Shown: positions 26,964 to 35,262, numbered from the stretch's first letter. The stretch is 64,000 bases of DNA from Nakamurella flava (GCF_005298075.1 NZ_SZZH01000006.1:310001-374000); one strand, 5' to 3'. The notes: generated by a model not told the origin, from the letters alone. Numbers and translations are program-made.

Positions 26964-27824
26964 ATGACAGAGCGCAAAAGACCGGTACCAGCTTGCCCGG
27001 CATGGTTAACTGAGGAACAATGCTTAGAAATGCTGGGCCAGTGGCTTCTGTACTCGCCGGAAGTTCGGTCAGCCGAACAAGCGCTGATGGGTGGACATTT
27101 TCCTCACTCAGGCACCGACCTGTTTGCAGACGACCTCGCCACCAGCCCGGAGCAGATATCGCACCGCATTACGTCGCGGATCGACGTCGCGGCGGACCAT
27201 ATCGAGTCCCTGCGACTGAATATCTTTCAGGAGGAGCAGATGGCTCCTCCCTACGCCATGTTCTCCTTGCTGCGCGGAGCAGTTGAAAGCGCTGCCACCG
27301 CGTGTTGGTTGGCCTTCCCGGCCGACGCCGTGACCCGGCGGCTTCGCGCCCTACGTGTAGCCCATCACGAGGCGAAAGACCACGAGACGTACGTCCACCA
27401 CCAGATGGAACGCAACCCGAACCTTCCGCAACCAGAAGGTAGCCCACCCACGACCGCGCCGAAGAGGCTGCTCGAGGCGCTCCAGTTCAACCCTGCTAAG
27501 AACAAGCTGACCTACGTCGAGATTATGAAGGATGTCGATAAAGAGATCCAGATCGTTCCCGGCCGAGCGTGGTGGTGGGAGATCGAGAACTGTTGGCGCC
27601 TCTGCTCGGCAATGGCGCACGGACGGCGATGGGCCCAATCAACCGTTCTGAAAATGGAGATAGTATCCGAACCAGAACAAACGCAGTCTGTGACTGCGAG
27701 GTTCACGCCCTCCGCTCAATGGCTGGCCTGGGCAATCGTTCATGCCGTTGGCATGATGGACTTGGCCTTATATCGAGCGCAAGAGCTGGGTACTCGCCGT
27801 GACGGCCAGGAATCGACAACCTGA
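26964..27824 (+). CDS. Unknown protein with HEPN-like R-x6-H motif (paralogue of 20382-21236)
   Basis: A 286-residue helical protein. It shares with the gene at 20382 the helix containing LLRGAVESAATACWLAFPAD and the C-terminal WRLCSAMAHGRRWAQ, both at like distances from the C-terminus. Arg212 and His219 fit the HEPN R-x4-6-H pattern. ATG 26964 has GGAAGG about ten bases upstream; a GTG at 26892 would add 24 residues but has no such signal. It lies on the far side of the RHS gene, facing away, so the two paralogues bracket the RHS unit. Function unknown; a role linked to the RHS locus or defence is speculation. Confidence 0.65.
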   Translation: MTERKRPVPACPAWLTEEQCLEMLGQWLLYSPEVRSAEQALMGGHFPHSGTDLFADDLATSPEQISHRITSRIDVAADHIESLRLNIFQEEQMAPPYAMFSLLRGAVESAATACWLAFPADAVTRRLRALRVAHHEAKDHETYVHHQMERNPNLPQPEGSPPTTAPKRLLEALQFNPAKNKLTYVEIMKDVDKEIQIVPGRAWWWEIENCWRLCSAMAHGRRWAQSTVLKMEIVSEPEQTQSVTARFTPSAQWLAWAIVHAVGMMDLALYRAQELGTRRDGQESTT

Positions 27825-28057
27825 AAGTTCTGCCCAGGCCTCGGCGAGGTGTGATCGTTTCCGAGACACCTGCGGCGGCGGGCTGTTGGCCCAGCTCACC
27901 CGTGTCTCAGATCGTTCGTCCGGCGCTGTGTCCGACCAACCCGCGTCTTTGAGACGACGCTGCGGGGGACGGCGCCAAGGTCGGGACTGACCCGAGCGCT
28001 ATCGGCACCACTTGGTGTCTTGGTAGACCAACGTCATACGAGACGGGCAATCACCGG

Positions 28058-28236
28058 CTAGCGGTTCGGGATCTTCCCGCTGTTATGCAGAGCGAGGACG
28101 ACAACGACGAGGACGACGTACCAGACTGCCCGGGCGATGACCGGCCAAGAGCGGCGGAGGAAGCTGCTGCCCGGGGGTGGCCTCTGTTGGGGTTTTCCGC
28201 TCTTCCGTTATGTGGGGTCGTCAACGGGGTATCCAT
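28058..28236 (-). pseudogene. Small single-helix membrane protein, frameshifted
   Basis: From ATG 28236 the frame reads MDTPLTTPHNGRAENPNRG. Adding one C to the five-C run (28173-28177) joins it to PGSSFLRRSWPVIARAVWYV and VLVVVVLALHNSGKIPNR then TAG: about 59 residues with one clear transmembrane helix. Without that base the helix is out of frame and has no start of its own. A real mutation or a sequencing error in the homopolymer are both possible. The 233 bp before it (27825-28057) show nothing recognisable. Confidence 0.4.
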
Positions 28237-28332
28237 GACGTCGTCGACGAGGTGTCAACGGCTGCCAGCGTCGTGTCGTGGACGACTTATCTGAGGTGTC
28301 CGCGACAGCGAATCTCAGCTGAGGGCCGGTCG

Positions 28333-29104
28333 TCAGCTCGTTGGTCCGGCGTCCGTCGAAGGCGGGGAGTCCTGGTCGTACCGGTAGGTGACATCGAAGC
28401 CCTCGCCGAGAGCGGTTCGGACGCGGTCTGTCAGCGCGCGGCCCTGCTCGATCCATCGTTTGTCCTGTTCTGGGGTGGTTTCTCCTTCGCCGGCGCGGTG
28501 CCATTCCTCGGCCCACGCCAGCAGGTCACTGATCAGTTCTCCGCCAAGGGGGAGCATGTCGAGTTGCCGAATGTTCGCACCGTGCCGCCCGGCGCCGCCC
28601 TTGATCCACAACGGGGTTGAACTCCATGTGCACGGAGAAGCGCCAGCGCGGCTGGCCTTGCGCGGGAGCGCGTGTCCATGGGGGTGGTGGCAGGTCGGAC
28701 TGCGGCATCCATCTGCCCGACTCACCTCGTCGAATCGCGTAGCCCCGGGCGTCGGCACGGAGCTGGGCGGCGTGCTCGTCCAGGTCGACGTCGTCATCGA
28801 CTTGAAGGGCTCGGCGAATCCGCTCGTCGTGGATACCGGCTTTGCGGGCTTCGCCGACGAATGCGGTCGCTGACTGCCGACCGTGGATGACGGCTTCGTC
28901 GAGCAGCAGGCTCCAGTCGAACAGCACGTCGTTGGGCATCGGCGGAAGATTTTGGCGCCGCGCCGCGAGCGTGTAGAGCGCCAGGGGAGCGAACCCGGCC
29001 TCGGTCATGCTGCCAAGTCCGTTGGCCTGTAGCCACGCCTTCAACGCCTTGGTGCGGTCAGGCAGCTTCGGTACGGGGCGGGGCGAGTCCGCTTCGGTCG
29101 GCAT
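28333..29104 (-). pseudogene. Unknown actinobacterial protein, frameshifted
   Basis: The frame from ATG 29104 encodes about 160 residues (KLPDRTKALKAWLQANG, FDWSLLLDEAVIHGRQSA, RWRFSVHMEFNP). At a run of four C (28613-28616) the sense passes to another frame: LWIKGGAGRHGANIRQLDML, LLAWAEEWHRAGEGETTP, GRALTDRVRTALGEGFDVTY. Removing one C gives a continuous protein of about 256 residues. The second half resembles a widespread actinobacterial protein of unknown function ending in 'LGEGFDVTY'-type sequence. A TTG at 29110 is an alternative start. It faces the operon at 29152. Confidence 0.55.
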
Positions 29105-29139
29105 AGACAAGGATGCCCGATTCGGTCGACCTGAGGTCT

Positions 29140-29145
29140 TAGCCT
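29140..29145 (+). promoter_or_regulatory. -10 box of a leaderless promoter for the 29152 operon
   Basis: TAGCCT ends six bases before the GTG at 29152, which supports that start over the in-frame ATG at 29161. Confidence 0.5.
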
Positions 29146-29151
29146 TGCGGG

Positions 29152-29664
29152 GTGTCCGGCATGTTTCACGTCAGCTCGTCGGTCAATCGTGCGTCGATCG
29201 AGCGGCACGGCTTGGACTGGACGTACATGCGTGATGCACCGGGGATCGCCGGCAGTCGGGCCCCCGAAGTCGCCGGCGTCTTCCTGGTCTCCGACTACTC
29301 GACGGTCCTTTTCTTCGTCCGCATCAACAACACCGGCGGCCCGGTCGACGTCTGGGCTGTCGAGGACGTCCCCGACAGCGACCTGATCGACAACGGAACC
29401 GGCTTCGTCTATGTCCCGTACCCGATCCCCGCCCATCGCCTGACCCTGCATGAGCCGGGACCGACCAGCGCCGGACATTCACCGGCCGACCATCACGGGG
29501 AAGCCGTTCCTCCCGTGGTCGCCACCCTCTCGGGCGCCCCGGAACCACTCAGGCCATGGACCGAGTACACGCCCGATCTCGACGCATCTACCGCGCGGGA
29601 TCTACCGTTCTCCAACAAGTCTGACCTGCTGAAGCGACCGCCCACCGGCACACTGACCCGGTGA
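29152..29664 (+). CDS. Unknown conserved actinobacterial protein
   Basis: A 170-residue soluble protein. The first 100 residues look like a compact domain: MFHVSSSVNRASIERHGLDW, APGIAGSRAPEVAGVFLVSD, VRINNTGGPVDVWAVEDV, YVPYPIPAHRLTLHEP. This recalls short 'FHVSSSxNRxSIxxHGLDW' proteins seen in other actinobacteria, with no assigned role; the 'house-keeping His plus Arg' look is reminiscent of ADP-ribose-binding folds but that is a guess. The last 60 residues are Pro/Asp-rich linker. It overlaps the next gene by GTGA. Confidence 0.6.
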   Translation: MSGMFHVSSSVNRASIERHGLDWTYMRDAPGIAGSRAPEVAGVFLVSDYSTVLFFVRINNTGGPVDVWAVEDVPDSDLIDNGTGFVYVPYPIPAHRLTLHEPGPTSAGHSPADHHGEAVPPVVATLSGAPEPLRPWTEYTPDLDASTARDLPFSNKSDLLKRPPTGTLTR

Positions 29665-30323
29665 CCCCCGCAGATCGGCCCGGTCGACCGGACGACGGAG
29701 AGGCGCGTAGGCGGCTGGCGGCGATACGTGCCCAGCACCTCGCGGCCCAACCGCCGGTCGATGTACCCCTGTCGCAGGAGCTGCCGGTCGCGCTCGCGGT
29801 GAACCTGGTTCTGGCTCGCAGCGACGATGTCGTCGTCACCCTGCCCCTGGCGATGCTGTCCACTGCTGGGCTCGAGCTGTCCATTCGAGCCGTCGCCCGC
29901 CGCGGCGGCGACCGCGACGGCGTCCAACTCGCCGGCCCGCCCGTGCCCCTCCCCGGAAGAGACCCGGCACCGCCGTTCCTGTTCGGTGTGGTCTACGCGG
30001 ACGGCCGGCGAGCCGACAACGCCGACGCGCGACCCAGTGGCCCGCCCGGCCCATTCTCGGACTCGACTGAACCCCGGTTGACCTTCCAAGGCGGCGGTAC
30101 TCAGCACTCCGGTCGGGTGTCCACGGTGTCCTACTTCCTGACCCCCGCCCCGGAGCGAGGCGACCTCACCCTCGTCACCGCCTGGCCCCACCATCACCTC
30201 GCGGCCACCCGGACCACCATCACCGCCGCCGAACTGGACGCCGCCCGCAGCAGGATCGTCACCCTGTGGCCCGAGCACGCACAGCCCCCCGCCGCCCCGA
30301 CCCGCTGGCTGCCACGGCTCTGA
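29661..30323 (+). CDS. Unknown conserved actinobacterial protein, coupled to 29152
   Basis: A 220-residue protein beginning at a GTG that overlaps the previous TGA. Pattern: VPLSQELPVALAVNLVLARS, LSTAGLELSIRAVARR, FLFGVVYADGRRADN, RLTFQGGGTQHSGRVSTVSY, FLTPAPERGDLTLVTAWPHH, ATRTTITAAELDAA and ending LWPE. This sequence plan (LAR, VEYADGRRA, GGG, W-LTPLPP, WP, ETR) is common in actinobacterial unknown proteins and is mainly beta. No signal peptide. The short phrase 'WPHHHL' follows the beta core. Function unknown. Confidence 0.65.
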   Translation: MTPADRPGRPDDGEARRRLAAIRAQHLAAQPPVDVPLSQELPVALAVNLVLARSDDVVVTLPLAMLSTAGLELSIRAVARRGGDRDGVQLAGPPVPLPGRDPAPPFLFGVVYADGRRADNADARPSGPPGPFSDSTEPRLTFQGGGTQHSGRVSTVSYFLTPAPERGDLTLVTAWPHHHLAATRTTITAAELDAARSRIVTLWPEHAQPPAAPTRWLPRL

Positions 30324-30400
30324 TTTTCGGGACAGCGGGCTCACACAGCAGGTGGCTGGGGCGTCTGCAGTGCGTTCATACCCTCGCGCATTCCCTGGAG

Positions 30401-31441
30401 ATGTCCGTGCCGACAGCGTCATCGCAGCGATCGTGGAGCACAGTGGCGATGTTTGTTGCCCTGGCGGCGACGTGGGGGTCGAGCTTCCTGCTGATCAAGA
30501 TCGGCCTGGAGGGGCTGACGCCCGAGCAGGTGGTGTGGGGTCGATTGGTGACGGGAGCCGCTGCCTTATTGGCGATTTCGGCAGCGACCCGGACACCGTT
30601 GCCGCGGGACCTCGGGTTGTGGGGGCACCTCGTGGTGGTCGCTCTCCTGCTGTGTGTGGTGCCGTTCTCACTGTTCGCGTGGGCCGAGCAGCATGTCTCA
30701 TCAGGGATGGCCAGCGTGATCAACGCGACCACGCCGCTGATGACCATGCTTGTCGGCCTGGTGGCGCTGTCGCAGGAACGTCTGTCCCGCGAACGTCTCA
30801 CCGGCCTGCTGCTGGGTTTCGCCGGAGTGATGGTCGTCGTCGGGATATGGGACCGGTCGACCGGCGGAGAGCTGGCCGGCCAGGTGGGTTGCCTCGGTGC
30901 CACCGCGAGCTACGGACTCGGGTTCGTCTACCTACGGCGCTTCGGCTCCGGCCGTCAGCTTCCCGCGCTGAGCGTTGCCACGGCACAAGTCCTGCTGGGT
31001 GCTCTGATCATGTTGTTGGCGACTCCGATCGTCATGGAGCCGGCTCCGCTTCTCACCCCTCGTGTCGTGGGTGCCATCGCCCTCCTGGGCGTGACGGGTA
31101 CCGGGCTGGCCTACGTGTGGAACACGGCGATCGTCCGACGCTGGGGGGCCACCAACGCCGCCGCGGTCACCTACCTCACCCCGCTGGTCGGTGTCCTTCT
31201 CGGGGTCGTCGTCCTGGGTGAGGACGCCACCTGGAACCAGCCGGTCGGTGCGCTGGTCGTCGTCGCCGGCGTGGTCATCTCCCAGGGCCGGGTCCGCCCT
31301 CCGCGACGTCTCATCGAGGCGACTGACCAGGAGTCGGCTGCTGCCGCTCCGACAACGGTGCCGTCGTCGAGTGGGCTCGAAGCGACCACCCCACGCCGGC
31401 GATCGCGACGACTCCGATCGCGGCGCCGGCCAACCAGGTGA
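30401..31441 (+). CDS. EamA/DMT family transporter
   Basis: A 346-residue membrane protein with ten hydrophobic helices, the tandem EamA repeat: ALAATWGSSFLLIKIGLEGL in the first half, AEQHVSSGMASVINATTPLM, then VAYVWNTAIVRRWGATNAAAV-like sequence and LTPLVGVLLGVVVLGE in the second. Such proteins export metabolites or amino acids; the substrate is unknown. The ATG at 30401 with GGAG directly before it is preferred to upstream frames. The last ~45 residues are a Ser/Arg-rich tail that overlaps the 3' end of the convergent gene by 131 bp. Confidence 0.85.
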   Translation: MSVPTASSQRSWSTVAMFVALAATWGSSFLLIKIGLEGLTPEQVVWGRLVTGAAALLAISAATRTPLPRDLGLWGHLVVVALLLCVVPFSLFAWAEQHVSSGMASVINATTPLMTMLVGLVALSQERLSRERLTGLLLGFAGVMVVVGIWDRSTGGELAGQVGCLGATASYGLGFVYLRRFGSGRQLPALSVATAQVLLGALIMLLATPIVMEPAPLLTPRVVGAIALLGVTGTGLAYVWNTAIVRRWGATNAAAVTYLTPLVGVLLGVVVLGEDATWNQPVGALVVVAGVVISQGRVRPPRRLIEATDQESAAAAPTTVPSSSGLEATTPRRRSRRLRSRRRPTR

Positions 31442-32312
31442 GCACATCGGGGCGGATGATCGACTGGCCGCGCAGGGCCTGCCAGGTCAGCAACGCGGTG
31501 GTCGCGGTGAGGACCGTTGCGGTGACGACGACGAGTCGGGCGCGGACGTCGACCTGGCGCAGCACCGGAACCCGGCGGCTCAGCAGTTCACAGACCAGGA
31601 GGGCCAGCGGAATGATCTGCAAGGCATGCATTCCCAGGAAGTGGGCGATGCGCAGGTCGCCACCCTCGGTGCTCCACCCGACGATCGGCAGGCCGGCTCC
31701 GTCGTCCGGCACCCCGACGGAGTGGGCGCCGATGGCACCCGCCGGGGCCTGCAACTGGGCCGCCGTCGGCAGCACCATCAGGAAGGCGACCGCCATGCCC
31801 AGGATCGAGATGAGGGCACCGGAGCGGATGGCCAGGTTGCGGGCGCGGTCCGGGCCCGGGCTGGCCAACAGGAACAGCGACAGGACGAGGGTCGCCACCC
31901 AGGCGACGACGATCGCGGCGCCCATCACCGCCCACAGCGTGGCGTCCAGACCGGTGGACACGTTGAAGTGACTGGTGGTGCCTCGGAGCACGGCGGCCAC
32001 GATCACCACCATCTCGACACCCAGCATGAGTGCAGCGAGAGTGCCCATCCACCAAGCAGTCCGCTGGAACCGGGTGAGCTGCCGCAGCAACCATGACCAG
32101 GTCAGGGCGTAGATGGCGATCGACACAGCGAACTTCAACGGCTTGGCCCAGATGGGCTGACCGGTGAGCGTGCGGCCGTCCGCCACCAGTCCGCCGACCG
32201 CGATCAGGGCGCAGATCGCCATCGCCGCGGTCAGGGCCAGCAGTGGTCGGTGCCAGGGCAGCGGTGCGCTCGGGATCCGTTGGCGGGGAGGGCTTTCGGT
32301 CAGTCTGATCAT
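31311..32312 (-). CDS. Unknown polytopic membrane protein
   Basis: A 333-residue protein with about eight hydrophobic helices. Notable features: GQPIWAKPLKFAVSIAIYAL after the first helix, WSWLLRQLTRF, a Glu in the LGVEMVVI helix, and DLRIAHFLGMHALQIIPLAL with two His in a membrane helix. This 'HFLGMHALQ' pattern recurs in actinobacterial unknown membrane proteins and might bind a cofactor, which is a guess. AGGAGCG lies five bases before the ATG. It heads the same direction as the MerR gene behind it. Confidence 0.75.
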   Translation of the reverse strand: MIRLTESPPRQRIPSAPLPWHRPLLALTAAMAICALIAVGGLVADGRTLTGQPIWAKPLKFAVSIAIYALTWSWLLRQLTRFQRTAWWMGTLAALMLGVEMVVIVAAVLRGTTSHFNVSTGLDATLWAVMGAAIVVAWVATLVLSLFLLASPGPDRARNLAIRSGALISILGMAVAFLMVLPTAAQLQAPAGAIGAHSVGVPDDGAGLPIVGWSTEGGDLRIAHFLGMHALQIIPLALLVCELLSRRVPVLRQVDVRARLVVVTATVLTATTALLTWQALRGQSIIRPDVLTWLAGAAIGVVAIAGVGWSLRAHSTTAPLSERQQPTPGQSPR

Positions 32313-32378
32313 CGGGCGCTCCTGGTGTGACCGGGGGGCGGGATTCCGGCCGGGTCGTCCCGGCGACGGACCGTGCTG

Positions 32379-33023
32379 TCAGAGCTGGGGGTACTGTTTG
32401 CGCGCGTGGTGCTCCTGGGCCATCCGTCGGAGGGCGAGGATCAGAGCGTCACCGAGAACCGTCCCGGTCACGACTGTCTCGACCATCTGGTCGCGTTCGC
32501 CGTCCGAGTCGCGGACCAGCTGCAGATCCGCCTCGGCGACGACGTCCGCCGCCATCGCCGCGGCGCGCACCAGATCGCTGTAATCGGTGCCGTCCAGGTG
32601 CTGGAACGTGGCCAGGACGTCGACTGCCGCGGCCCGGCCGGGATTGCCGGCCGAGACCTGCCAGCCCTGCCGGAGGACCAGCTCGTCGAGCGCTAGCTCG
32701 GCGGACTGCCGGTCGACCGCGGTCGCCGCGGCGACGAAGCCGGACACCGAACGTTGAGCAGCGCTGAGCACCTCATTGACCGAGGTCGACTCGTCGTCCA
32801 TCGCCGCGATGACTTCTGTGGCGTGGGCGATCGACAGGCCGCCGATGTCCAACAGTGCCCGCACCAGAGTCAGGCGGCGGACGTGCGACTCGTCGTACTC
32901 GGTCTGCGTCCGGCTGGTCGGCAGGCCGGCGTGCAGCAGACCGGTCCGCAGGTAGTACTTGATCGTCGCGATCGGCACGCCCGTCCGCTCGCTCAACCGG
33001 CCCACTCGCATACTCGAAACCAT
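32379..33023 (-). CDS. MerR family transcriptional regulator
   Basis: A 214-residue regulator. The N-terminal winged helix MRVGRLSERTGVPIATIKYY followed by LRTGLLHAGLPTSRTQTEYD and RRLTLVRALLDIGGLS is the MerR DNA-binding domain (residues 5-75). The C-terminal ~130 residues are helical and unlike metal-sensing MerR proteins: no Cys cluster, so an organic ligand or none. A 12-bp perfect palindrome (33025-33036) abuts the start codon, probably its own operator. CACTAT eight bases before the ATG may be a leaderless -10 box. Divergent from the DUF421 gene. Confidence 0.85.
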   Translation of the reverse strand: MVSSMRVGRLSERTGVPIATIKYYLRTGLLHAGLPTSRTQTEYDESHVRRLTLVRALLDIGGLSIAHATEVIAAMDDESTSVNEVLSAAQRSVSGFVAAATAVDRQSAELALDELVLRQGWQVSAGNPGRAAAVDVLATFQHLDGTDYSDLVRAAAMAADVVAEADLQLVRDSDGERDQMVETVVTGTVLGDALILALRRMAQEHHARKQYPQL

Positions 33024-33024
33024 A

Positions 33025-33036
33025 ACTATCGATAGT
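33025..33036. promoter_or_regulatory. Palindrome at the MerR start, candidate operator
   Basis: ACTATCGATAGT, a perfect 12-bp palindrome one base from the MerR-family start codon and overlapping its presumed -10 region. Autoregulation is inferred. Confidence 0.5.
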
Positions 33037-33178
33037 GACGATCGCAAGTGTTGGCCGACAGTCCACGACAACGTCCAGGACCGGCCCGACCGGTCCTCCC
33101 GCCCCGGCTGGTCAGCCAGCACCAGGAGCATCATCGGCAGCGGGCCGAACCCCCGGCCCCGTCCCCGCGGGAGCCGGT

Positions 33179-33772
33179 ATGTGGCAGGACCTGATGACCA
33201 TCCAGATCCCCGTGCTGGAGAAAGTCGTCCGCACCGTTCTGGTCTATGCACTGATCGTGTTGATCTTCCGGGTGATCGGGAAGTCGGCGATCCAGAGCAT
33301 GAATACCATGGATTTCGTCGTGATCTTCCTGCTGTCGAACGTGGTGCAGAACGCGATCATCGGTGACGACAATTCGCTGCTGGGTGGGGCCATCGGCGCC
33401 GTCACGCTGGTGACGGTCGACCAGATCGTCGACCGGCTCGCCTACCGCAGCCCCTTCGTCCGCAGCCTCGTCGAGGGCCGGGCCACGCCAGTCATCACCG
33501 ACGGCCGATTGGACCGGAACGCGTTACGCCGGCTGGGCATGCGCCCAGCGGAACTGGAGCACGCCGTGCGGGTGCAGAACGGGGAATCGGTCGACCAGGT
33601 GTGGTCCGGCGTCGTCGAGCCGAGCGGGCAGCTGGTCCTCGACCTCCGCACACAGGACCAGTCTGCGACGCAGGCCGACGTCCAGGCGCTGACGGAGCGG
33701 CTGGCCCGCATCGAGGCGCTGCTCACCGCGGGGGCGGGTGGTCCCACCGTCAGCTCGACCCCGAGGAGCTGA
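33179..33772 (+). CDS. DUF421 (YetF-like) membrane protein
   Basis: A 197-residue protein with three N-terminal helices (VLVYALIVLIFRVIGKSAI, DFVVIFLLSNVVQNAI, GGAIGAVTLVTVDQIV) and a soluble C-terminal domain with GRATPVITDGRLDRNALRRL and GMRPAELEHAVRVQN, the hallmark of DUF421. The family is widespread with little known function; spore germination and membrane roles exist in Bacillus. GCGGGAG lies upstream of ATG 33179. The longer frame to 33035 is Pro/Gly-rich and unlikely to be translated. Residues 170-197 are a short Gln/Ala coiled tail. Confidence 0.85.
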   Translation: MWQDLMTIQIPVLEKVVRTVLVYALIVLIFRVIGKSAIQSMNTMDFVVIFLLSNVVQNAIIGDDNSLLGGAIGAVTLVTVDQIVDRLAYRSPFVRSLVEGRATPVITDGRLDRNALRRLGMRPAELEHAVRVQNGESVDQVWSGVVEPSGQLVLDLRTQDQSATQADVQALTERLARIEALLTAGAGGPTVSSTPRS

Positions 33773-33935
33773 TCGCTCGCGCCGGACGGTGGGTGCCGAT
33801 GGCGATGGCGACCGCGCGGGTGGGTACCCATCCAGGGCTGGGGTGGCGTCGAACCACCCGGACGGCGGGGCTCCAGGAGCCGGCCGCGGCCGGCTCGGTG
33901 AGCCGGTCCGAGACGAAGACGGAAGGAAGTGCTCG

Positions 33936-34775
33936 ATGACCGAGATCACCGCTCACCACGGCCTGTTCAAGGACACCAACCTGCACGTCGACGACACCGG
34001 CGGCAGCGGCCGTCCGGTCGTTCTGATCCACGGCTGGCCGCTGTCCGGCGAGGCCTGGAAGGATCAGGTCCCGGCGTTCGCCGACGCGGGCTACCGGGTC
34101 GTCACGTACGACCGTCGTGGCTTCGGGCGCAGCGACAAGCCGTTGACCGGTTACACCTACGACACCCTGTCCGAGGACCTGCAGTCCATCCTCGAGGGAC
34201 TGGATCTGACCGACGTCACCCTCGTCGGGTTCTCGATGGGCGGCGGTGAGGTCGCCCGGTACCTGTCGAAGTTCGGCAGCGACCGCATCCGCAGCGTCGT
34301 GTTCGCCTCGGCCGTCCCGCCGTACCTGCTCAAGACCGGGGACAACCCGGACGGTCCGCTGGAGAAGTCGGCCGCCGCGAAAATGGCCGCCCAGCTGACC
34401 GCGAACCAGGACGAGTTCTACGACCAGTTCACCACCGAATTCTTCTCCGCCAACGGCGTTCTCAAGGTGACGGAGCAGCAGCGGCAGGAGGCGTTGGCCC
34501 TCGCCCACCAGGCCAGCAAGCCGGCCGCGCTGGCCTGCATGGCCGCCTTCGGCGGCACGGACTTCCGTGACGACCTGACCAAGGTCACGGTCCCGACCCT
34601 GGTCATCCACGGTGACGCCGACGCGACGGTGCCGTTCGAGGGATCCGGGGCGCGTACGGCCGCGGCCATTCCGGGCAGCGAGGTCAAGGTCATCTCCGAC
34701 GCCCCGCACGGGGTCACCGTCAGCCACGCCCCGGAATGGAACGAGGCGGTTCTGGACTTCCTGCGTCGGCACTGA
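33936..34775 (+). CDS. Alpha/beta hydrolase, non-haem chloroperoxidase type
   Basis: A 279-residue enzyme. VVLIHGWPLSGEAWKDQ gives the oxyanion region, YDRRGFGRSDKP the typical loop, GFSMGGGEVARY the nucleophile elbow with Ser about residue 98, then HGDADATVPFE for the acid and DAPHGVTVSHAPEWNEAV for the His. This order and length match the cofactor-free bromo/chloroperoxidase (perhydrolase) group. Their physiological substrate is often an ester. GGAAGGAAG lies seven bases before the ATG. It is the only gene on this strand before the hairpin at 34785. Confidence 0.9.
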   Translation: MTEITAHHGLFKDTNLHVDDTGGSGRPVVLIHGWPLSGEAWKDQVPAFADAGYRVVTYDRRGFGRSDKPLTGYTYDTLSEDLQSILEGLDLTDVTLVGFSMGGGEVARYLSKFGSDRIRSVVFASAVPPYLLKTGDNPDGPLEKSAAAKMAAQLTANQDEFYDQFTTEFFSANGVLKVTEQQRQEALALAHQASKPAALACMAAFGGTDFRDDLTKVTVPTLVIHGDADATVPFEGSGARTAAAIPGSEVKVISDAPHGVTVSHAPEWNEAVLDFLRRH

Positions 34776-34784
34776 GCAGAGAAC

Positions 34785-34806
34785 GTCCCGGTGGACCCGC
34801 CGGGAC
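34785..34806. terminator. Hairpin between convergent genes
   Basis: GTCCCGG, eight-base loop, CCGGGAC just after the hydrolase stop and before the 3' end of the gene at 34812. No T-tract, so termination is plausible in GC-rich DNA but unproven. Confidence 0.45.
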
Positions 34807-34811
34807 ATGGG

Positions 34812-35108
34812 TCAGGCGGGTCTGACGTCGTTCAGCGCCCGGACGAGCTGGTCGACCGCCTGCGGGTGGTCGGCCAGCCACGTGTCGGGGCCGAACCGGG
34901 CCACCCACACCTCCAGCACGTCAGCGGCGGTGATCGACCGGGCCCGCAGTCGCCGGGTCAGCTCGCCCACCTGAGCGCTGTATTCGTCGTCGGGGGCGCC
35001 GAGGGCGAGCAGGCCTTCCGGGTCGGCGGCAGTGATCACCGTCTGGACGCGGCCGCGCAGCTCGTCGGCCGCCGCGCTCGCTTCGCCGTTCGTCGTGTGT
35101 TCGTCCAC
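34812..35108 (-). CDS. Small unknown protein, paralogue of the gene at 17592 (DUF1871-like)
   Basis: A 98-residue acidic protein. LRGRVQTVITAADPEGLLAL, GAPDDEYSAQVGELTRRL, ITAADVLEVWVARFGPDTWL and LVRALNDVRPA match the protein at 17592-17939 in order and spacing, but here codon use is as GC-rich as the core genome. This copy may be the resident one. The plan resembles DUF1871, single-domain helical proteins of unknown role. It faces the hydrolase gene at 35263 across 154 bp. Confidence 0.65.
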   Translation of the reverse strand: MDEHTTNGEASAAADELRGRVQTVITAADPEGLLALGAPDDEYSAQVGELTRRLRARSITAADVLEVWVARFGPDTWLADHPQAVDQLVRALNDVRPA

Positions 35109-35262
35109 CGGATGGCCTCCCGTCGCCCAGGGCCATGACCGGCCCGATCTCGCCGCCGGATCCTCTCAGCCCCCGACTCGTGATCGGCGTCGCGGTCGCT
35201 CGACCGGGCCCGCACGGGTGGAGCCGCCGTAGGATCGCCCGACCGGCAGCCGAGGGGACAGC

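Noticed and set aside
27825-28330. Insertion sequence ends
   Set aside because: GTGTCTCAGATCG and GTGTCCGCGACAG-like words looked like IS481-type ends, but no transposase, matching inverted ends or target duplication was found.
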